Source of the DNA: an uncultured Schumannella sp.
GTDB lineage: Bacteria; Actinomycetota; Actinomycetes; Actinomycetales; Microbacteriaceae
Direction of reading: 5' to 3'
Assembly (NCBI RefSeq): GCF_905479755.1
Contig: NZ_CAJQNT010000005.1
Coordinates: 1 to 64,000, forward strand
DNA length: 64,000 nt
The notes under the pieces were generated by a model. The model was given only the letters and a program-made list of their open reading frames with translations. It searched no databases and was not told the DNA's origin. The position numbers and the translations under genes were made by a program. Positions 52,533 to 61,714 of this stretch are shown piece by piece; the first letter of the stretch is position 1, and every line of letters starts with the position of its first letter.

Positions 52533-53402
52533 ATGCCCGAATGCATCCATGGTTTCGACGAGGGCCTCTGTGACAGCTGCTTCCCGCGGAAGGCGCCCGA
52601 GCCCAAGGTTGTGCCCACCCGAACGCCTCGCGCCACCCGCATTTCGGGTGTCTCGAATCTTCGCTCGGCCCCTGCATCGGCGAGCCGCGCCGGCTCGGCC
52701 CGTTCATCCGCAGGCGGTGCGTCGTCGGGCGGTCCGGCCGCGTACAACCTCGCGACGCAACGCGTCTTCCACTTCACGCACATCCGCAACCTGGCAAGCA
52801 TCCTTGCCGACGGCGCGCTACGAGCGGATGCCACGCCGGCCGTCGACGTCACCTCGCAGCTCGCCCGCGAAGCTCGTGCCGACCTCGAAACCCCGGTCGG
52901 CTCGCGCGTCGCCGACCACGTCGCATTCGCGCTCACGGCGGAATCGGAACGCTGGCGTGAACTCCGTGCGATCTTCGCCCCCGAGACCCCCGTGACCCCG
53001 CACTGGGCGGCGATCGTTGCGGCGCAGGTCGCGAGCGACTTTGTCGTTCTCGCGGTGCCGGTGGCGAAACTCGGCGCGGAGGTCATCGTCTCCGACGGCG
53101 ATGCGGCTGCCGGGTCGTCGCGATTTGCCGTCGGAATCGACGCGGGCAACACGCTCCTGCGGCAGCGTCGCAGTTCCGCCTACTTCGCCGACCCCGACGA
53201 CACGAGCGCCGACATCGGCCTGCGCGACGCTGAACTGCTTGCCGGGGCCAGCGTGCCCGTGAAGTCGATCGCGTTGATCGGTGTCGCGCACGAGCCGGCG
53301 CGCGACCGTGTGCGTGAGATCCTCGGCGCATCGTGGCCGGGCGGGATCGGCCCCGCGCCGAAGGTGGCCGTGTACCCGCCGTGGTTCCAGGTCGCCGAGT
53401 AG
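52533..53402 (+). CDS. DarT-like ADP-ribosyltransferase (DUF4433) with N-terminal zinc motif
   Basis: The 289-aa protein starts with a Cys4-His6-Cys13-Cys16 cluster (PECIHGFDEGLCDSCFP), then a Ser/Ala-rich linker, then a DarT-type domain from residue 75: FHFTHIRNLASILADGAL, GSRVADHVAFALT, and RDAELLAGASVPVKSI with the likely catalytic Glu234. DarT enzymes ADP-ribosylate thymidine in single-stranded DNA and are toxic unless DarG removes the mark. No DarG macrodomain gene is adjacent, so this is an orphan, or the arginine-poor middle block means altered activity. Confidence 0.78.
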   Translation: MPECIHGFDEGLCDSCFPRKAPEPKVVPTRTPRATRISGVSNLRSAPASASRAGSARSSAGGASSGGPAAYNLATQRVFHFTHIRNLASILADGALRADATPAVDVTSQLAREARADLETPVGSRVADHVAFALTAESERWRELRAIFAPETPVTPHWAAIVAAQVASDFVVLAVPVAKLGAEVIVSDGDAAAGSSRFAVGIDAGNTLLRQRRSSAYFADPDDTSADIGLRDAELLAGASVPVKSIALIGVAHEPARDRVREILGASWPGGIGPAPKVAVYPPWFQVAE

Positions 53403-53478
53403 ACCGACATCGCGGCCGGACACCAGAGCCCACGGCTCCGAGGTCAGGAGCACTGGCACTCGTGTCCGGACCGCCGAC

Positions 53479-54120
53479 TCACACCCCGGTCCAGCGCGGC
53501 GTTGCCGGAGGTGCGGGGGTATCGGCCTGCTGCTTGGCCTGTAGCGGGGAACGTTGACTGCCCGCGTCCAGCTCGTAGGTCGCGTCGTCAGTGTGGTCAG
53601 TGTCGTCACCGTCCGCGGCCGCACGGTCGTGCCGCGCCGACATGTGGTGTTCGCGAGCGAGGACTTCGCGCTCGCGATAGGCGCCCGTGCACCGGTCGTC
53701 GTGCAGCGGCGTCGCGTTCGCCGCAGCAGTGCCGCGGTGGCGTCGTTCCGCACTCGCCTTGCGTGTGGGGGCGCGCATCGCGTCGGGTGTCACGCGGGAC
53801 TTCGGGTCGGGAGTTGTGTCGGGTGTCTCGCGAGGCTTCGGGTCCGGCGTCATGCGGGAAATCGGGTCGGGCGTCGCGAGAGACGAGCCGCCCGGCGCGC
53901 TGCTGCCTGTCGCGCCCGGCGAACCGCCGGACATGCCTCCGGGTGGCGTGACAGGCGCGTCCGCGGGCCTCGTACGGGCGCTACCCGTGAGCGTGCTCTC
54001 GCTCGTGGGCGAGGTGGGCTTGCCCGCAGCAGCCGAATCGGCGGCGGCGTTCAACGGGATCTCAACTCCGAGACCGCGCGGACGCCGGCCCCCAGTGGGG
54101 GATGAATCGTGCGAAGTCAT
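53479..54120 (-). CDS. Disordered low-complexity protein
   Basis: The 213-aa product is hydrophilic and predicted disordered: Ala/Pro/Ser/Thr-rich first half with TPDPKPRETPDTTPDPKSRVTPD repeats spaced over 85-115, then a charged His/Asp-rich part. No domain is recognised. A strong aaggag ribosome site 6 bases before ATG 54120 supports expression on this strand, against competing open frames on the other strand. Confidence 0.6.
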   Translation of the reverse strand: MTSHDSSPTGGRRPRGLGVEIPLNAAADSAAAGKPTSPTSESTLTGSARTRPADAPVTPPGGMSGGSPGATGSSAPGGSSLATPDPISRMTPDPKPRETPDTTPDPKSRVTPDAMRAPTRKASAERRHRGTAAANATPLHDDRCTGAYREREVLAREHHMSARHDRAAADGDDTDHTDDATYELDAGSQRSPLQAKQQADTPAPPATPRWTGV

Positions 54121-54202
54121 GATGCTCCTTTCGCGCCATCCAGTTCACTACCTGGCCGCGCGCGCCGCACCTGTTTGTGCCGAATGCGGTGACGATCCCC
54201 AG

Positions 54203-54883
54203 CTAGTCGTCAGCGAGTTCGAACGGCTCGCCGGTCGGATCGGCTGCCGCCGGGTCGGCGAGCAGACGCCCGCCGAGCGGGCGGTTCATCCACGATTCGA
54301 CGACGAAGCCGTCGCGTCGCGAGCCTTCGACCACGATGACGCCGGTGTTCTCCAACTCGTTCCGCACGGCGAACTCCGGGGTCACATTGAGCGTCGAGCC
54401 ACCGCACCACACCCGAATCGCCGCACCGTGACTGACCACCGCCACCGTGGCATCCGGCTCCGGGTGCCGCTCGGCGATTCGATCCAACGACCGGTTGTAC
54501 CGATCGAAGAAGGTGAACCCGTCGGAGGCGCCCGGCATCGCGGTGTCCAGCCGGCCGAGGCCCCACTGTTCCAGCGTGCCCAGATACTGCGTCACCGAGT
54601 CGCGATCGCGTCGTCCTTCGAGGCCGCCCGCTTCGATCTCGTGCAGCCCGTCCTCGACGACCGGATCGAGTTGCAGCGCGGAGGCGAGCGGCGCCGCCGT
54701 GGCATGCGTGCGCACGAGCGTGGACACATAGATTCCCCGGATGCGTTCAGCCGCGAGCGCCCGCGGCAAGGCTGCGGCCTGCCGTTCACCGAGCTCGGTG
54801 AGTCCCGGCCCGGGATACGCCGTCGCGAGGATTCCCGCCACGTTGGCGGGCGTCTGACCGTGCCGAATGAAGAGGATGCGCAT
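54203..54883 (-). CDS. Histidine phosphatase family protein
   Basis: The 226-aa protein has the RHG motif with the phospho-accepting histidine in ILFIRHGQTPANVAG, a second site VSTLVRTHATAAPLA, the acid region LHEIEAGGLEG, and a second histidine in VAVVSHGAAIRVW. It belongs to the broad phosphoglycerate-mutase-like superfamily; the substrate is unknown. ATG 54883 begins at the core strand; ATG 54895 adds four residues. Confidence 0.9.
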   Translation of the reverse strand: MRILFIRHGQTPANVAGILATAYPGPGLTELGERQAAALPRALAAERIRGIYVSTLVRTHATAAPLASALQLDPVVEDGLHEIEAGGLEGRRDRDSVTQYLGTLEQWGLGRLDTAMPGASDGFTFFDRYNRSLDRIAERHPEPDATVAVVSHGAAIRVWCGGSTLNVTPEFAVRNELENTGVIVVEGSRRDGFVVESWMNRPLGGRLLADPAAADPTGEPFELADD

Positions 54884-55018
54884 CGCCCCCAGCATGGCAC
54901 GCGCGCCTGAACCGCGGCTGGTGTGAGCGCCCGGCCGCGAGACGCGGGCCGGCCGGGAGCAGCCCCGCTGGGAGCGGGCCGGCCGAGTCGCGTCGGGCGT
55001 TGCGACGCGCGGTGTGGC

Positions 55019-55366
55019 TCAGCTCAGGTCGCCGAAGGCGGCGCGGCCCGCCGCGCGCTCGTCGCGCGGACGCAACTGCGGACGTCGGGCGCGCCGGGTC
55101 TCGGCCGCGCCCGGGTCATCGGCAGCTTGCCCGGGTTCCGGCGCTGCGTCGGCGCTGAGCTCGACATCGTCGTCGCTCGGCGCGGCATGCGCCCCGCGCA
55201 CGCGCACCCGAAGTTCGCCCGCGGTCGGGGTGACGCGCGGGATCGTCTCGATCAACTTGGCCGAAATGTGCGTCGTCCACCCCATCCCGTCCCACCAGCG
55301 CAACGACTGCGCATCCGTGGGGTCGGGGTACCAGCCGGCTTCGGTGCTGTCCGGTACCTGGGTCAT
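55019..55366 (-). CDS. DUF2510 domain protein (short)
   Basis: The 115-aa protein has one DUF2510 motif near the N-terminus (AGWYPDPTDAQSLRWWDGMGWT) and a charged tail without a membrane helix. DUF2510 is a small Trp-rich domain commonly found on actinobacterial membrane proteins. It is last of three DUF2510 genes on this strand and 24 bases after the second. Confidence 0.82.
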   Translation of the reverse strand: MTQVPDSTEAGWYPDPTDAQSLRWWDGMGWTTHISAKLIETIPRVTPTAGELRVRVRGAHAAPSDDDVELSADAAPEPGQAADDPGAAETRRARRPQLRPRDERAAGRAAFGDLS

Positions 55367-55390
55367 GATGTCCTTCGCTCCCGAAAGCCC

Positions 55391-56737
55391 CTAGTTGACG
55401 GCGTAGGCGTAGCTGAAGCCGCCGGAGTCGTTGTCGAGGCTCACCCAGACCAGGCGCTCGGTGCCGGTCGGCATCACGGCCTCGCACGTGTACGTCGTGC
55501 CAGCGGCGGTGGAGCCGAGCACGAGCGGGCAACTCACCGAGGTGGCCGAACCGCTGCCCACGAGTTCGCGCTGGAGCGTGTCTTGCACCTCGATCGCGAC
55601 GATCATCGGCTGCGCGAAACCTGTCGCATACGCGGCGGCCGGTGCCCCGATCGCGGCGGCGCCGAGGAGCAGGAACGTGACGAGCGGTCCCGAACCGGAA
55701 ACGCGGACGCGTCGCGCGATCAGGTAGACGAATGCCCCGAGGAGTGTGAACAGCGCGCTCGCGGGCTCGAATCCCCGCGCCCGCAGTGTGCGCACATCCG
55801 CGAGCGCCCACAGCAGCGCGAGGAGGTACACGACGGCGACGGCCGCGAAGATCAGCGGCTCCGGGAAGAAGAACAGGTACACGTAGCCGGCGGCCGCGGC
55901 GAGCACGAGCGTCAGCAGCGGGCTGAGCGCGATCAGCCAGGCGGGGCCGGTCGAGGTGCCGGCGTCGGGGAGCAGGTAACGATCCGGGAGGTCGCGGCGA
56001 CGCCCGCCGACGGCCGGAATCGACCCCGTCGTGAGCGACTCGGTGGCGATGGAGCCCGTTGCGGTCGAGCGCCAGGCGGTGTCGTCGGTGCCGGCGCCGT
56101 AGCCGTTGACACCGGGAACGCCGAACGTGTCGGATGCGGTCGAGCCAACGACCGGCGTCTCGCTCGTGCCGATCCCGAACTCGAGTTCCATGCGGCGGGC
56201 GGCGGCGACACGGTCGGCGGCGTCGGCCTGAACGTCGGCCTGCGTCTCGGCCTGCGTGCCGGTCCCGAGGATCCCGGTCGACTCGGATGCGAACGAGAGC
56301 GAGTCGGTGGCGGCGCCCGAGGCGTGGGCGGCCGTGCCCGTGTCGAGGCCGTGGTTCGCGTCGGCGGCGGCCTGCTGGCTCGCGGCCTGCTGGGCAGCGG
56401 AGTGCTGGCCAGCGGAGTGCTCGGTAGCCGAGTCTGAGGCAGCCGAGTGAGCGGCAGGCGAGTGAGAGGCAGCCGAGTGAGAGGCAGCGGAGTGGTGGCC
56501 AGCCGAGTGCTGGGCGGCGGAGTGCTGGCCGGCGGTCTGCTGGGCAGCGGCGGTCTGCTGGGCGGCGGCCTCGCGGGCCTGCGCTTCCCGCGCCGCGGCG
56601 GCGGCCTGGTCTTCGGCGCTCGGCTTGTCGGCGACGTGCTCGGTCCAGGCGATGCCATTCCACCATCGCACCCGTGCGGGTGAGGCGGGGTCGTCGTACC
56701 AGCCTGCGGGCACGACCCGTGTCGCTTGGTCGGTCAC
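55391..56737 (-). CDS. DUF2510 membrane protein with His/Ser/Ala repeat
   Basis: The 448-aa protein begins with DUF2510 (AGWYDDPASPARVRWWNG), followed by a Gln/Ala stretch and a 5-6-residue repeat of the AGQHSAAQHSAGHHSAASHS type (about 62-120). About four membrane helices follow (270-375), then a C-terminal beta-rich extracellular-type domain with a cysteine pair (SCPLVLG, YTCEAVMP), resembling DUF4333-like tails. GTG 56737 has an aaggagg site 6-7 bases upstream. Confidence 0.85.
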   Translation of the reverse strand: MTDQATRVVPAGWYDDPASPARVRWWNGIAWTEHVADKPSAEDQAAAAAREAQAREAAAQQTAAAQQTAGQHSAAQHSAGHHSAASHSAASHSPAAHSAASDSATEHSAGQHSAAQQAASQQAAADANHGLDTGTAAHASGAATDSLSFASESTGILGTGTQAETQADVQADAADRVAAARRMELEFGIGTSETPVVGSTASDTFGVPGVNGYGAGTDDTAWRSTATGSIATESLTTGSIPAVGGRRRDLPDRYLLPDAGTSTGPAWLIALSPLLTLVLAAAAGYVYLFFFPEPLIFAAVAVVYLLALLWALADVRTLRARGFEPASALFTLLGAFVYLIARRVRVSGSGPLVTFLLLGAAAIGAPAAAYATGFAQPMIVAIEVQDTLQRELVGSGSATSVSCPLVLGSTAAGTTYTCEAVMPTGTERLVWVSLDNDSGGFSYAYAVN

Positions 56738-56870
56738 GGGTTTCCCCTCCTTGCCGTCGACGTGTCGTCCAGTTTAGGCAGAACGACCTGTGCACTTCAT
56801 GTCCCCAAACGGGGACGGTTCGAGCACCCCCAGATCGCCGAGGCGAGCTGGTGCGGGGGTAGCTCGGGGT

Positions 56871-56901
56871 GGTTCAGGGATGGTTCAGGGATGTTTCAGG
56901 G
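56871..56901. repeat. 11-base tandem repeat (ggttcagggat)
   Basis: Two exact copies (56871-56881, 56882-56892) and a degenerate third copy (gtttcagg) lie between two DUF2510 genes. A gtcccc-aaac-ggggac hairpin (56801-56816) is nearby in the same gap. Confidence 0.8.
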
Positions 56902-56931
56902 GTGCTGAAGCTGAAAGCCAGCTCCAGATAA

Positions 56932-58173
56932 CTACATCGTGAAGATCCCCCAGTCATCGACACGCCAGTTGATCCAACCATTTGCGCGTTGGAGGCTCAC
57001 CGTGACGACGAATTCCTGCCCGCGCGAGTTCGTTGCCGCGCATCCGAAGCTCTGACCTACGAGCAGCGGGGGCATCTCGGGGCAGTCCAGCGCGATATCG
57101 CCGCCCAAGGTGGCGGCCGCATCCTGCACCGAGGTCTCCGCCTCTTGCGCGAAGGCATCCGGCGCGAGGGCGATCACGAGCCCGGGCACCGCGATCACCG
57201 ACCCGGCCAGCACCACCGCGAGCGAGACCCAGGTCATGAGCGGGCCGAAGCCGCGGCCGGACTCGCGAACAACCGCGGTCATGCGCACCACCAGATACAC
57301 CGGGGCGGTCAAGAAGGCCCAAGCCCAGTGCGGCGGTTGCTCGAAGCCGAGGCGCGCGAGCGCGCGCGAGTCGGCGAACGCAAGAATCACGACCAGCAGG
57401 TACGGAACGACGATGACGAGCGCGAGGAAGACGGGGGATGCGGGCCCGGCGAGGCCGGAGAGCAGGAACAGCAACCCGAGCACGAGCAAAGCCAGGGGGA
57501 GGAGCGCGATCGACCACACCGGACCGGTTCCCACCTGGCGGGGGATCTCGGCCGAGGCGCGGGGGCCGTGCGTCGCGCGGCTTGGGGCGGGGGCCTCGCC
57601 GCCCGTAGCGCGGTACGGCGACCGCGGGCCGCCGCCCGCGCCGCGAGCGGGATGCTCGGACGTCGCGGTTCCGCGGCGGGCGTGTTCGGCATCCGGGATG
57701 TACTGCTCCTCCTGGTCGCCGAGGTGCGAGGTCGCCGTGCGCGGAGTCGGGATGCCGCCCAGCAGATCGTCGAAACGTGAGTCGAGGTTGTAGGCCTGGC
57801 TCGTCGGCGCCCCCGCGGGGACCCCGTAGCTGGCGTAGCGCTGGGCGGGTGAGGCTTCGTCGGGAAACAGGTCACTGTAGTCGGGTGCGGCGAGCGAACG
57901 CGCCGGGTCGGCGTACGCGAGGTTCGGCGTGCCGAACAGCAGATCGGAGTCGTCGTCGGTGGCCGTCGCGGTGCCAGCGGAGCGCGGCTCGAAGACCTCA
58001 AAGGGGTCCGCGTAGTCGACGCGGGTCGCGGGCCGCGACTGGCTCGGCGCGACCGGACGGCGCGCATCCGAGGTGTGTTCCGTCCAGGAGTGGTTGTCCC
58101 ACCAGCGCAACTGAGGCAGGCCGAGTGGGTCTGGATACCATCCCGCGGGAACGCGGGTGTCGTCGTCGGACAC
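56932..58173 (-). CDS. DUF2510 membrane protein
   Basis: The 413-aa protein has DUF2510 at the start (VPAGWYPDPLGLPQLRWWDN), a long disordered linker (about 35-215), about four membrane helices (220-345) and a C-terminal domain with two cysteines (LDCPEMPPLLVGQSFGCAAT), like its neighbour at 55391. The two are paralogues. GTG 58173 is chosen because an aaggag element sits 8 bases upstream. Confidence 0.83.
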   Translation of the reverse strand: MSDDDTRVPAGWYPDPLGLPQLRWWDNHSWTEHTSDARRPVAPSQSRPATRVDYADPFEVFEPRSAGTATATDDDSDLLFGTPNLAYADPARSLAAPDYSDLFPDEASPAQRYASYGVPAGAPTSQAYNLDSRFDDLLGGIPTPRTATSHLGDQEEQYIPDAEHARRGTATSEHPARGAGGGPRSPYRATGGEAPAPSRATHGPRASAEIPRQVGTGPVWSIALLPLALLVLGLLFLLSGLAGPASPVFLALVIVVPYLLVVILAFADSRALARLGFEQPPHWAWAFLTAPVYLVVRMTAVVRESGRGFGPLMTWVSLAVVLAGSVIAVPGLVIALAPDAFAQEAETSVQDAAATLGGDIALDCPEMPPLLVGQSFGCAATNSRGQEFVVTVSLQRANGWINWRVDDWGIFTM

Positions 58174-58362
58174 GCTCACGCTCCTTCTAATTCCCCCGGA
58201 TACGGTGCCAGAAAAACGCACCGATTACCAGCATATTCTAAGCCGCCCTCCCGGCTGGGGGTAGTACTGGCTGTACACCCATACCGGGGGGCACGGCCTC
58301 CGGAGGGGCACGCTCGCGAGCGCCGCGACGGCGCCGTCGGCGAGTACGGCAGACTCGAACGC

Positions 58363-60975
58363 ATGCTGACCGACCGCCTTGCCGCCACACGCCCGGACGG
58401 TGAGTGGGATCCGGATGCCTTCATCGCGACCTTCGATGAGTGGGCGAGCGAGCAGGGCATCCGCCTCTATCCCGCGCAGGAGGAGGCGGTGCTCGAGCTG
58501 GTGCTCGATCGTCACCTGGTGCTGTCGACCCCGACCGGGACGGGGAAGTCGCTCGTGGCGGTGGCGGCGCACGCGGCGGCGCTCGCGCAGGGGCGGCGGA
58601 GCTTCTACACCGCGCCGATCAAGGCGCTGGTGAGTGAGAAGTTCTTCCAGCTGACCGACACCTTCGGCGCGCAGAACGTCGGCATGGTGACGGGGGATTC
58701 GAGCGTCAACCCGGAGGCGCCGATCATCTGCTGCACCGCCGAGATCCTCGCGAACCTGGCGCTGCGCAACGGCCCCGACACCGACGCCGACGTCGTCATC
58801 ATGGACGAGTTCCACTACTACGCCGATCCCGACCGCGGGTGGGCGTGGCAGCTTCCGCTACTGCAGCTGCCGGGGGCGCAGTTCGTCCTGATGTCGGCGA
58901 CGCTCGGCGACGTCACCGAGCTCGCCGAAGATCTGGAGCGCCGCACCGGGCGCGAGGTGGCGCGCGTCACCGGCGTCGAGCGGCCCGTGCCGTTGCACTA
59001 TCGGTATGTGCAGACGCCCGTGCACGAGACGGTCGCCGAACTGCTGCGCGACGGGCTCGCCCCGGTGTATCTCGTGCACTTCTCGCAGGCCGCCGCGGTC
59101 GAGCGGGCGCAGGCGCTCGCGAGTGCGGGCGTGGCGACGCGCGAGCAGCGCGACAAGATCGCCGACGAGATCGGGGCGTTCCGTTTCGCCGCCGGATTCG
59201 GGCAGCAGCTCTCCCGCCTGATCCGGCTCGGCATCGGCGTGCACCACGCGGGCATGCTGCCCAAGTACCGGCGCCTGGTCGAACAGCTTGCGCAGCGCGG
59301 GCTGCTGCGCGTCATCTGCGGCACCGACACGCTCGGCGTCGGCATCAACGTTCCGATCCGCACGGTGCTCCTCACCGGGCTCACCAAATACGACGGCACG
59401 CGGATGCGGCAGCTGACCGCCCGTGAGTTCCACCAGGTGGCGGGGCGCGCGGGGCGCGCCGGCTTCGACACCGCGGGGGAGGTGGTGGCCGAGGCGCCCG
59501 AACACGAGATCGAGAACGCGATCGCGACGGCCAAAGCCGAGGCGCGCGGCAAGAAGCAGGGCCCCAAGAAGCGTGCGCCCGAAGGCTTCGTCAGCTGGGG
59601 GCCGGCGAGCTTCGAACGGCTGATCGCCGCCGAGCCCGAGACACTCACCAGCTCGATGCAGGTGACCGCCGCGATGCTCATCAACCTCGTCGGGCGTCCC
59701 GGCGCCGACGCGCCCGCGAGCGAGCCGGCGAGCGCGTTCCAACTGGTGCGCGACCTCGTCTTCGACAACCACGAACCCCTCGCGCGCCAGCGCGAACTCG
59801 CGCGTCGCGCGATCGGCGTGTATCGCACCCTGCGGCAGGGAGGCGTGGTGCTGCAGACCGGCGGCGGATTTGATGGCACGGCGAGCATCCGTCTGACGGT
59901 GGATCTGCCTCCGCACTTCGCGCTCAACCAGCCCTTGTCGCCGTTCGCGCTCGCCGCATTCGAACTGCTCGACCCGGAGGCCGAGGTGGGGCGCGGGGGG
60001 CCGGATGCGCATCCGGATGCCGCGGGCACCAACCACTACGCGCTCGACATGATTTCGATCGTCGAGGCGACGCTGGATGACCCGCGGCCGGTGCTCGCGC
60101 AGCAGCAGTATCGGGCGCGCGGTGAGGCGGTCCAGGCGATGAAGGCCGAGGGCATCGAGTACGAGCAGCGGATGGATCTGCTGGAGGAGATCAGCTGGCC
60201 GAAGCCGCTGGAGGCGCTGCTCGAGCAGGCCTTCGAGACCTTCGCGTCGAGTCAGCCGTGGGTGCGCGACTTCGAGCTGAAGCCCAAGTCGGTCGTGCGC
60301 GACCTGTACGAGCGGGCGATGAGCTTCGGTGAGTACATCGCGTTCTACCAACTGGGGCGCAGCGAGGGGCTCGTGCTGCGATACCTCTCGGATGCCTACC
60401 GCACGGCGCGGCAGTCGATCCCCGACGAGCGCAAGACCGAAGAGTTGATCGACCTCATCGAGTGGCTCGGCGAGCTCGTCCGCCAGGTCGACTCCTCCCT
60501 CCTCGACGAATGGGAAGCCCTCATCTCCGATTCCGGTGGCGGGGATGCATCCCGGGCGCCCGGGAGTGACGCGCGCGGCACGCGGGAGGGGCGCGAGTCA
60601 CTCGGTACGGCGCCGCGGAGCGTGCTGACGAATCGGCGGGCGTTCATGGTGCTGGTGCGGAACGAGCTCTGGCGGCGCGTCCAACTCGCGGCGCTGCAGA
60701 AGGATGACGAGCTCATTGCGCTCGACCCCGACGTCGACTGGCCGGCGGCCCTCGACGCGTACTTCGAGGAGCACGACACCATCGGAACCGGACCGGACGC
60801 CCGCAGCGCCGCCCGGATCCAGATCGACGAGCAGCCCGAACGCTGGGTCGTGCGCCAGGTGATCGACGATCCCGCGGGTGACCACGACTGGGGGATCAAC
60901 GCCGAGGTCGACCTCGAGGCCTCGGCCGAACAGGGGATCGCGGTCGTGCGCGTGCTCTCGGTCGAGCGGCTCTAG
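58363..60975 (+). CDS. Ski2-like DEAD/DEAH helicase with DUF3516
   Basis: The 870-aa protein has an SF2 helicase core: PTGTGKSLVAV with Lys62, DEFH at 148-151, LMSATLGD, GVHHAGMLPKYRRLVEQL, VICGTDTLGVGINVPIRTVL and QVAGRAGRAGFD, followed by a DUF3516-type C-terminal region from about residue 510. The layout is that of Mtr4/Ski2 helicases found in many actinobacteria, probably acting on RNA. ATG 58363 begins the conserved part; the longer open frame upstream overlaps the divergent DUF2510 gene. Confidence 0.92.
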   Translation: MLTDRLAATRPDGEWDPDAFIATFDEWASEQGIRLYPAQEEAVLELVLDRHLVLSTPTGTGKSLVAVAAHAAALAQGRRSFYTAPIKALVSEKFFQLTDTFGAQNVGMVTGDSSVNPEAPIICCTAEILANLALRNGPDTDADVVIMDEFHYYADPDRGWAWQLPLLQLPGAQFVLMSATLGDVTELAEDLERRTGREVARVTGVERPVPLHYRYVQTPVHETVAELLRDGLAPVYLVHFSQAAAVERAQALASAGVATREQRDKIADEIGAFRFAAGFGQQLSRLIRLGIGVHHAGMLPKYRRLVEQLAQRGLLRVICGTDTLGVGINVPIRTVLLTGLTKYDGTRMRQLTAREFHQVAGRAGRAGFDTAGEVVAEAPEHEIENAIATAKAEARGKKQGPKKRAPEGFVSWGPASFERLIAAEPETLTSSMQVTAAMLINLVGRPGADAPASEPASAFQLVRDLVFDNHEPLARQRELARRAIGVYRTLRQGGVVLQTGGGFDGTASIRLTVDLPPHFALNQPLSPFALAAFELLDPEAEVGRGGPDAHPDAAGTNHYALDMISIVEATLDDPRPVLAQQQYRARGEAVQAMKAEGIEYEQRMDLLEEISWPKPLEALLEQAFETFASSQPWVRDFELKPKSVVRDLYERAMSFGEYIAFYQLGRSEGLVLRYLSDAYRTARQSIPDERKTEELIDLIEWLGELVRQVDSSLLDEWEALISDSGGGDASRAPGSDARGTREGRESLGTAPRSVLTNRRAFMVLVRNELWRRVQLAALQKDDELIALDPDVDWPAALDAYFEEHDTIGTGPDARSAARIQIDEQPERWVVRQVIDDPAGDHDWGINAEVDLEASAEQGIAVVRVLSVERL

Positions 60976-61017
60976 CGTCGCGGCGCGGGTCGGCGGACTC
61001 GCCCTGACCCTGGTGGC

Positions 61018-61338
61018 TTAGTCGTCGTCGTCCAGCACGGAGATGCTCTTGGGCATCACCGATCGCGCCGTCGCGGCCTCGAGTTCATGGGGCACGTGGG
61101 CCGCGTGTTGGATCGATTCGACCACCCAATTCACGGCGGGCAGGATGCTGACAAGCAGTCCGAGCGCACCAAGCGCCGAGAAGGTGACAGCGACGATCGG
61201 CGGGGCGACACCCGCGCATCCCAACTCGCTGGCGGAGCATGGTTGGCTGGCGATCGCGACGTCCACGATCGCGAAGCTGATCGCGGCGACGACGATTGCC
61301 GCCAACGCGAATACTCCCAGCGCGCGTCGTGATAGCAC
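61018..61338 (-). CDS. Small membrane protein
   Basis: The 106-aa product has two hydrophobic segments (FALAAIVVAAISFAIVDVAI and VTFSALGALGLLVSILPAV) joined by a loop with two cysteines (QPCSASELGCAG), and an acidic tail ending in four aspartates. GTG 61338 is a guess that keeps the first helix near the N-terminus; an in-frame ATG lies at 61410. No family is recognised. It is convergent with the helicase gene. Confidence 0.6.
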   Translation of the reverse strand: MLSRRALGVFALAAIVVAAISFAIVDVAIASQPCSASELGCAGVAPPIVAVTFSALGALGLLVSILPAVNWVVESIQHAAHVPHELEAATARSVMPKSISVLDDDD

Positions 61339-61714
61339 GTACCAAGCCCCCTGCCGCCCGCCCCCTGCGGATGCGTTTTCAGAGTACGGGGGAAGGGATC
61401 GCCAGCACATTCCCCCGTCTGGGGCGCCCGCGACTGGGGGGCACGCCGTGAGACCTCCGAGAGCCGGGTGTGTGCTAGCGCGGTCGCTCGCGCCGTTGCA
61501 GCCCCGCCGCGTGACGCGTGTCTCGCGTCCCGCCGCGTGACTCGCGCCCCGACCGAGTATCGCGCGCGGCACTCGTCGGCGCCGGGGATGCATCCCTGCC
61601 GACCTGCCAGCCTGCCGACCTGCCCGCCTGCCGACTTGCCAGCCTGCCGACCTGCCAGCCTGCCGACCTGCCGGGCGGTTGCGCGGCGGGGGCCGGGCGA
61701 GGATGATGCGGGGC
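61339..61714. other. 376-base gap with tandem repeats and no supported gene
   Basis: The gap holds short inverted ccgccgcgtgac elements around 61505-61545 and a 16-base tandem repeat at 61593-61672. I see no convincing gene; promoters for the genes on either side must lie here. Confidence 0.6.
61593..61672. repeat. 16-base tandem repeat, five units
   Basis: Five consecutive units of the form cctgccgacctgccag (61593, 61609, 61625, 61641, 61657) with one to two changes each. Each unit itself contains two cctgcc half-units. Located upstream of the DUF1761 gene. Confidence 0.9.

Noticed and set aside
53554-54910. Plus-strand genes opposite the disordered protein and the histidine phosphatase
   Set aside because: The minus strand has a strong ribosome site at 54120 and clear phosphatase motifs; the plus frames show no domain.
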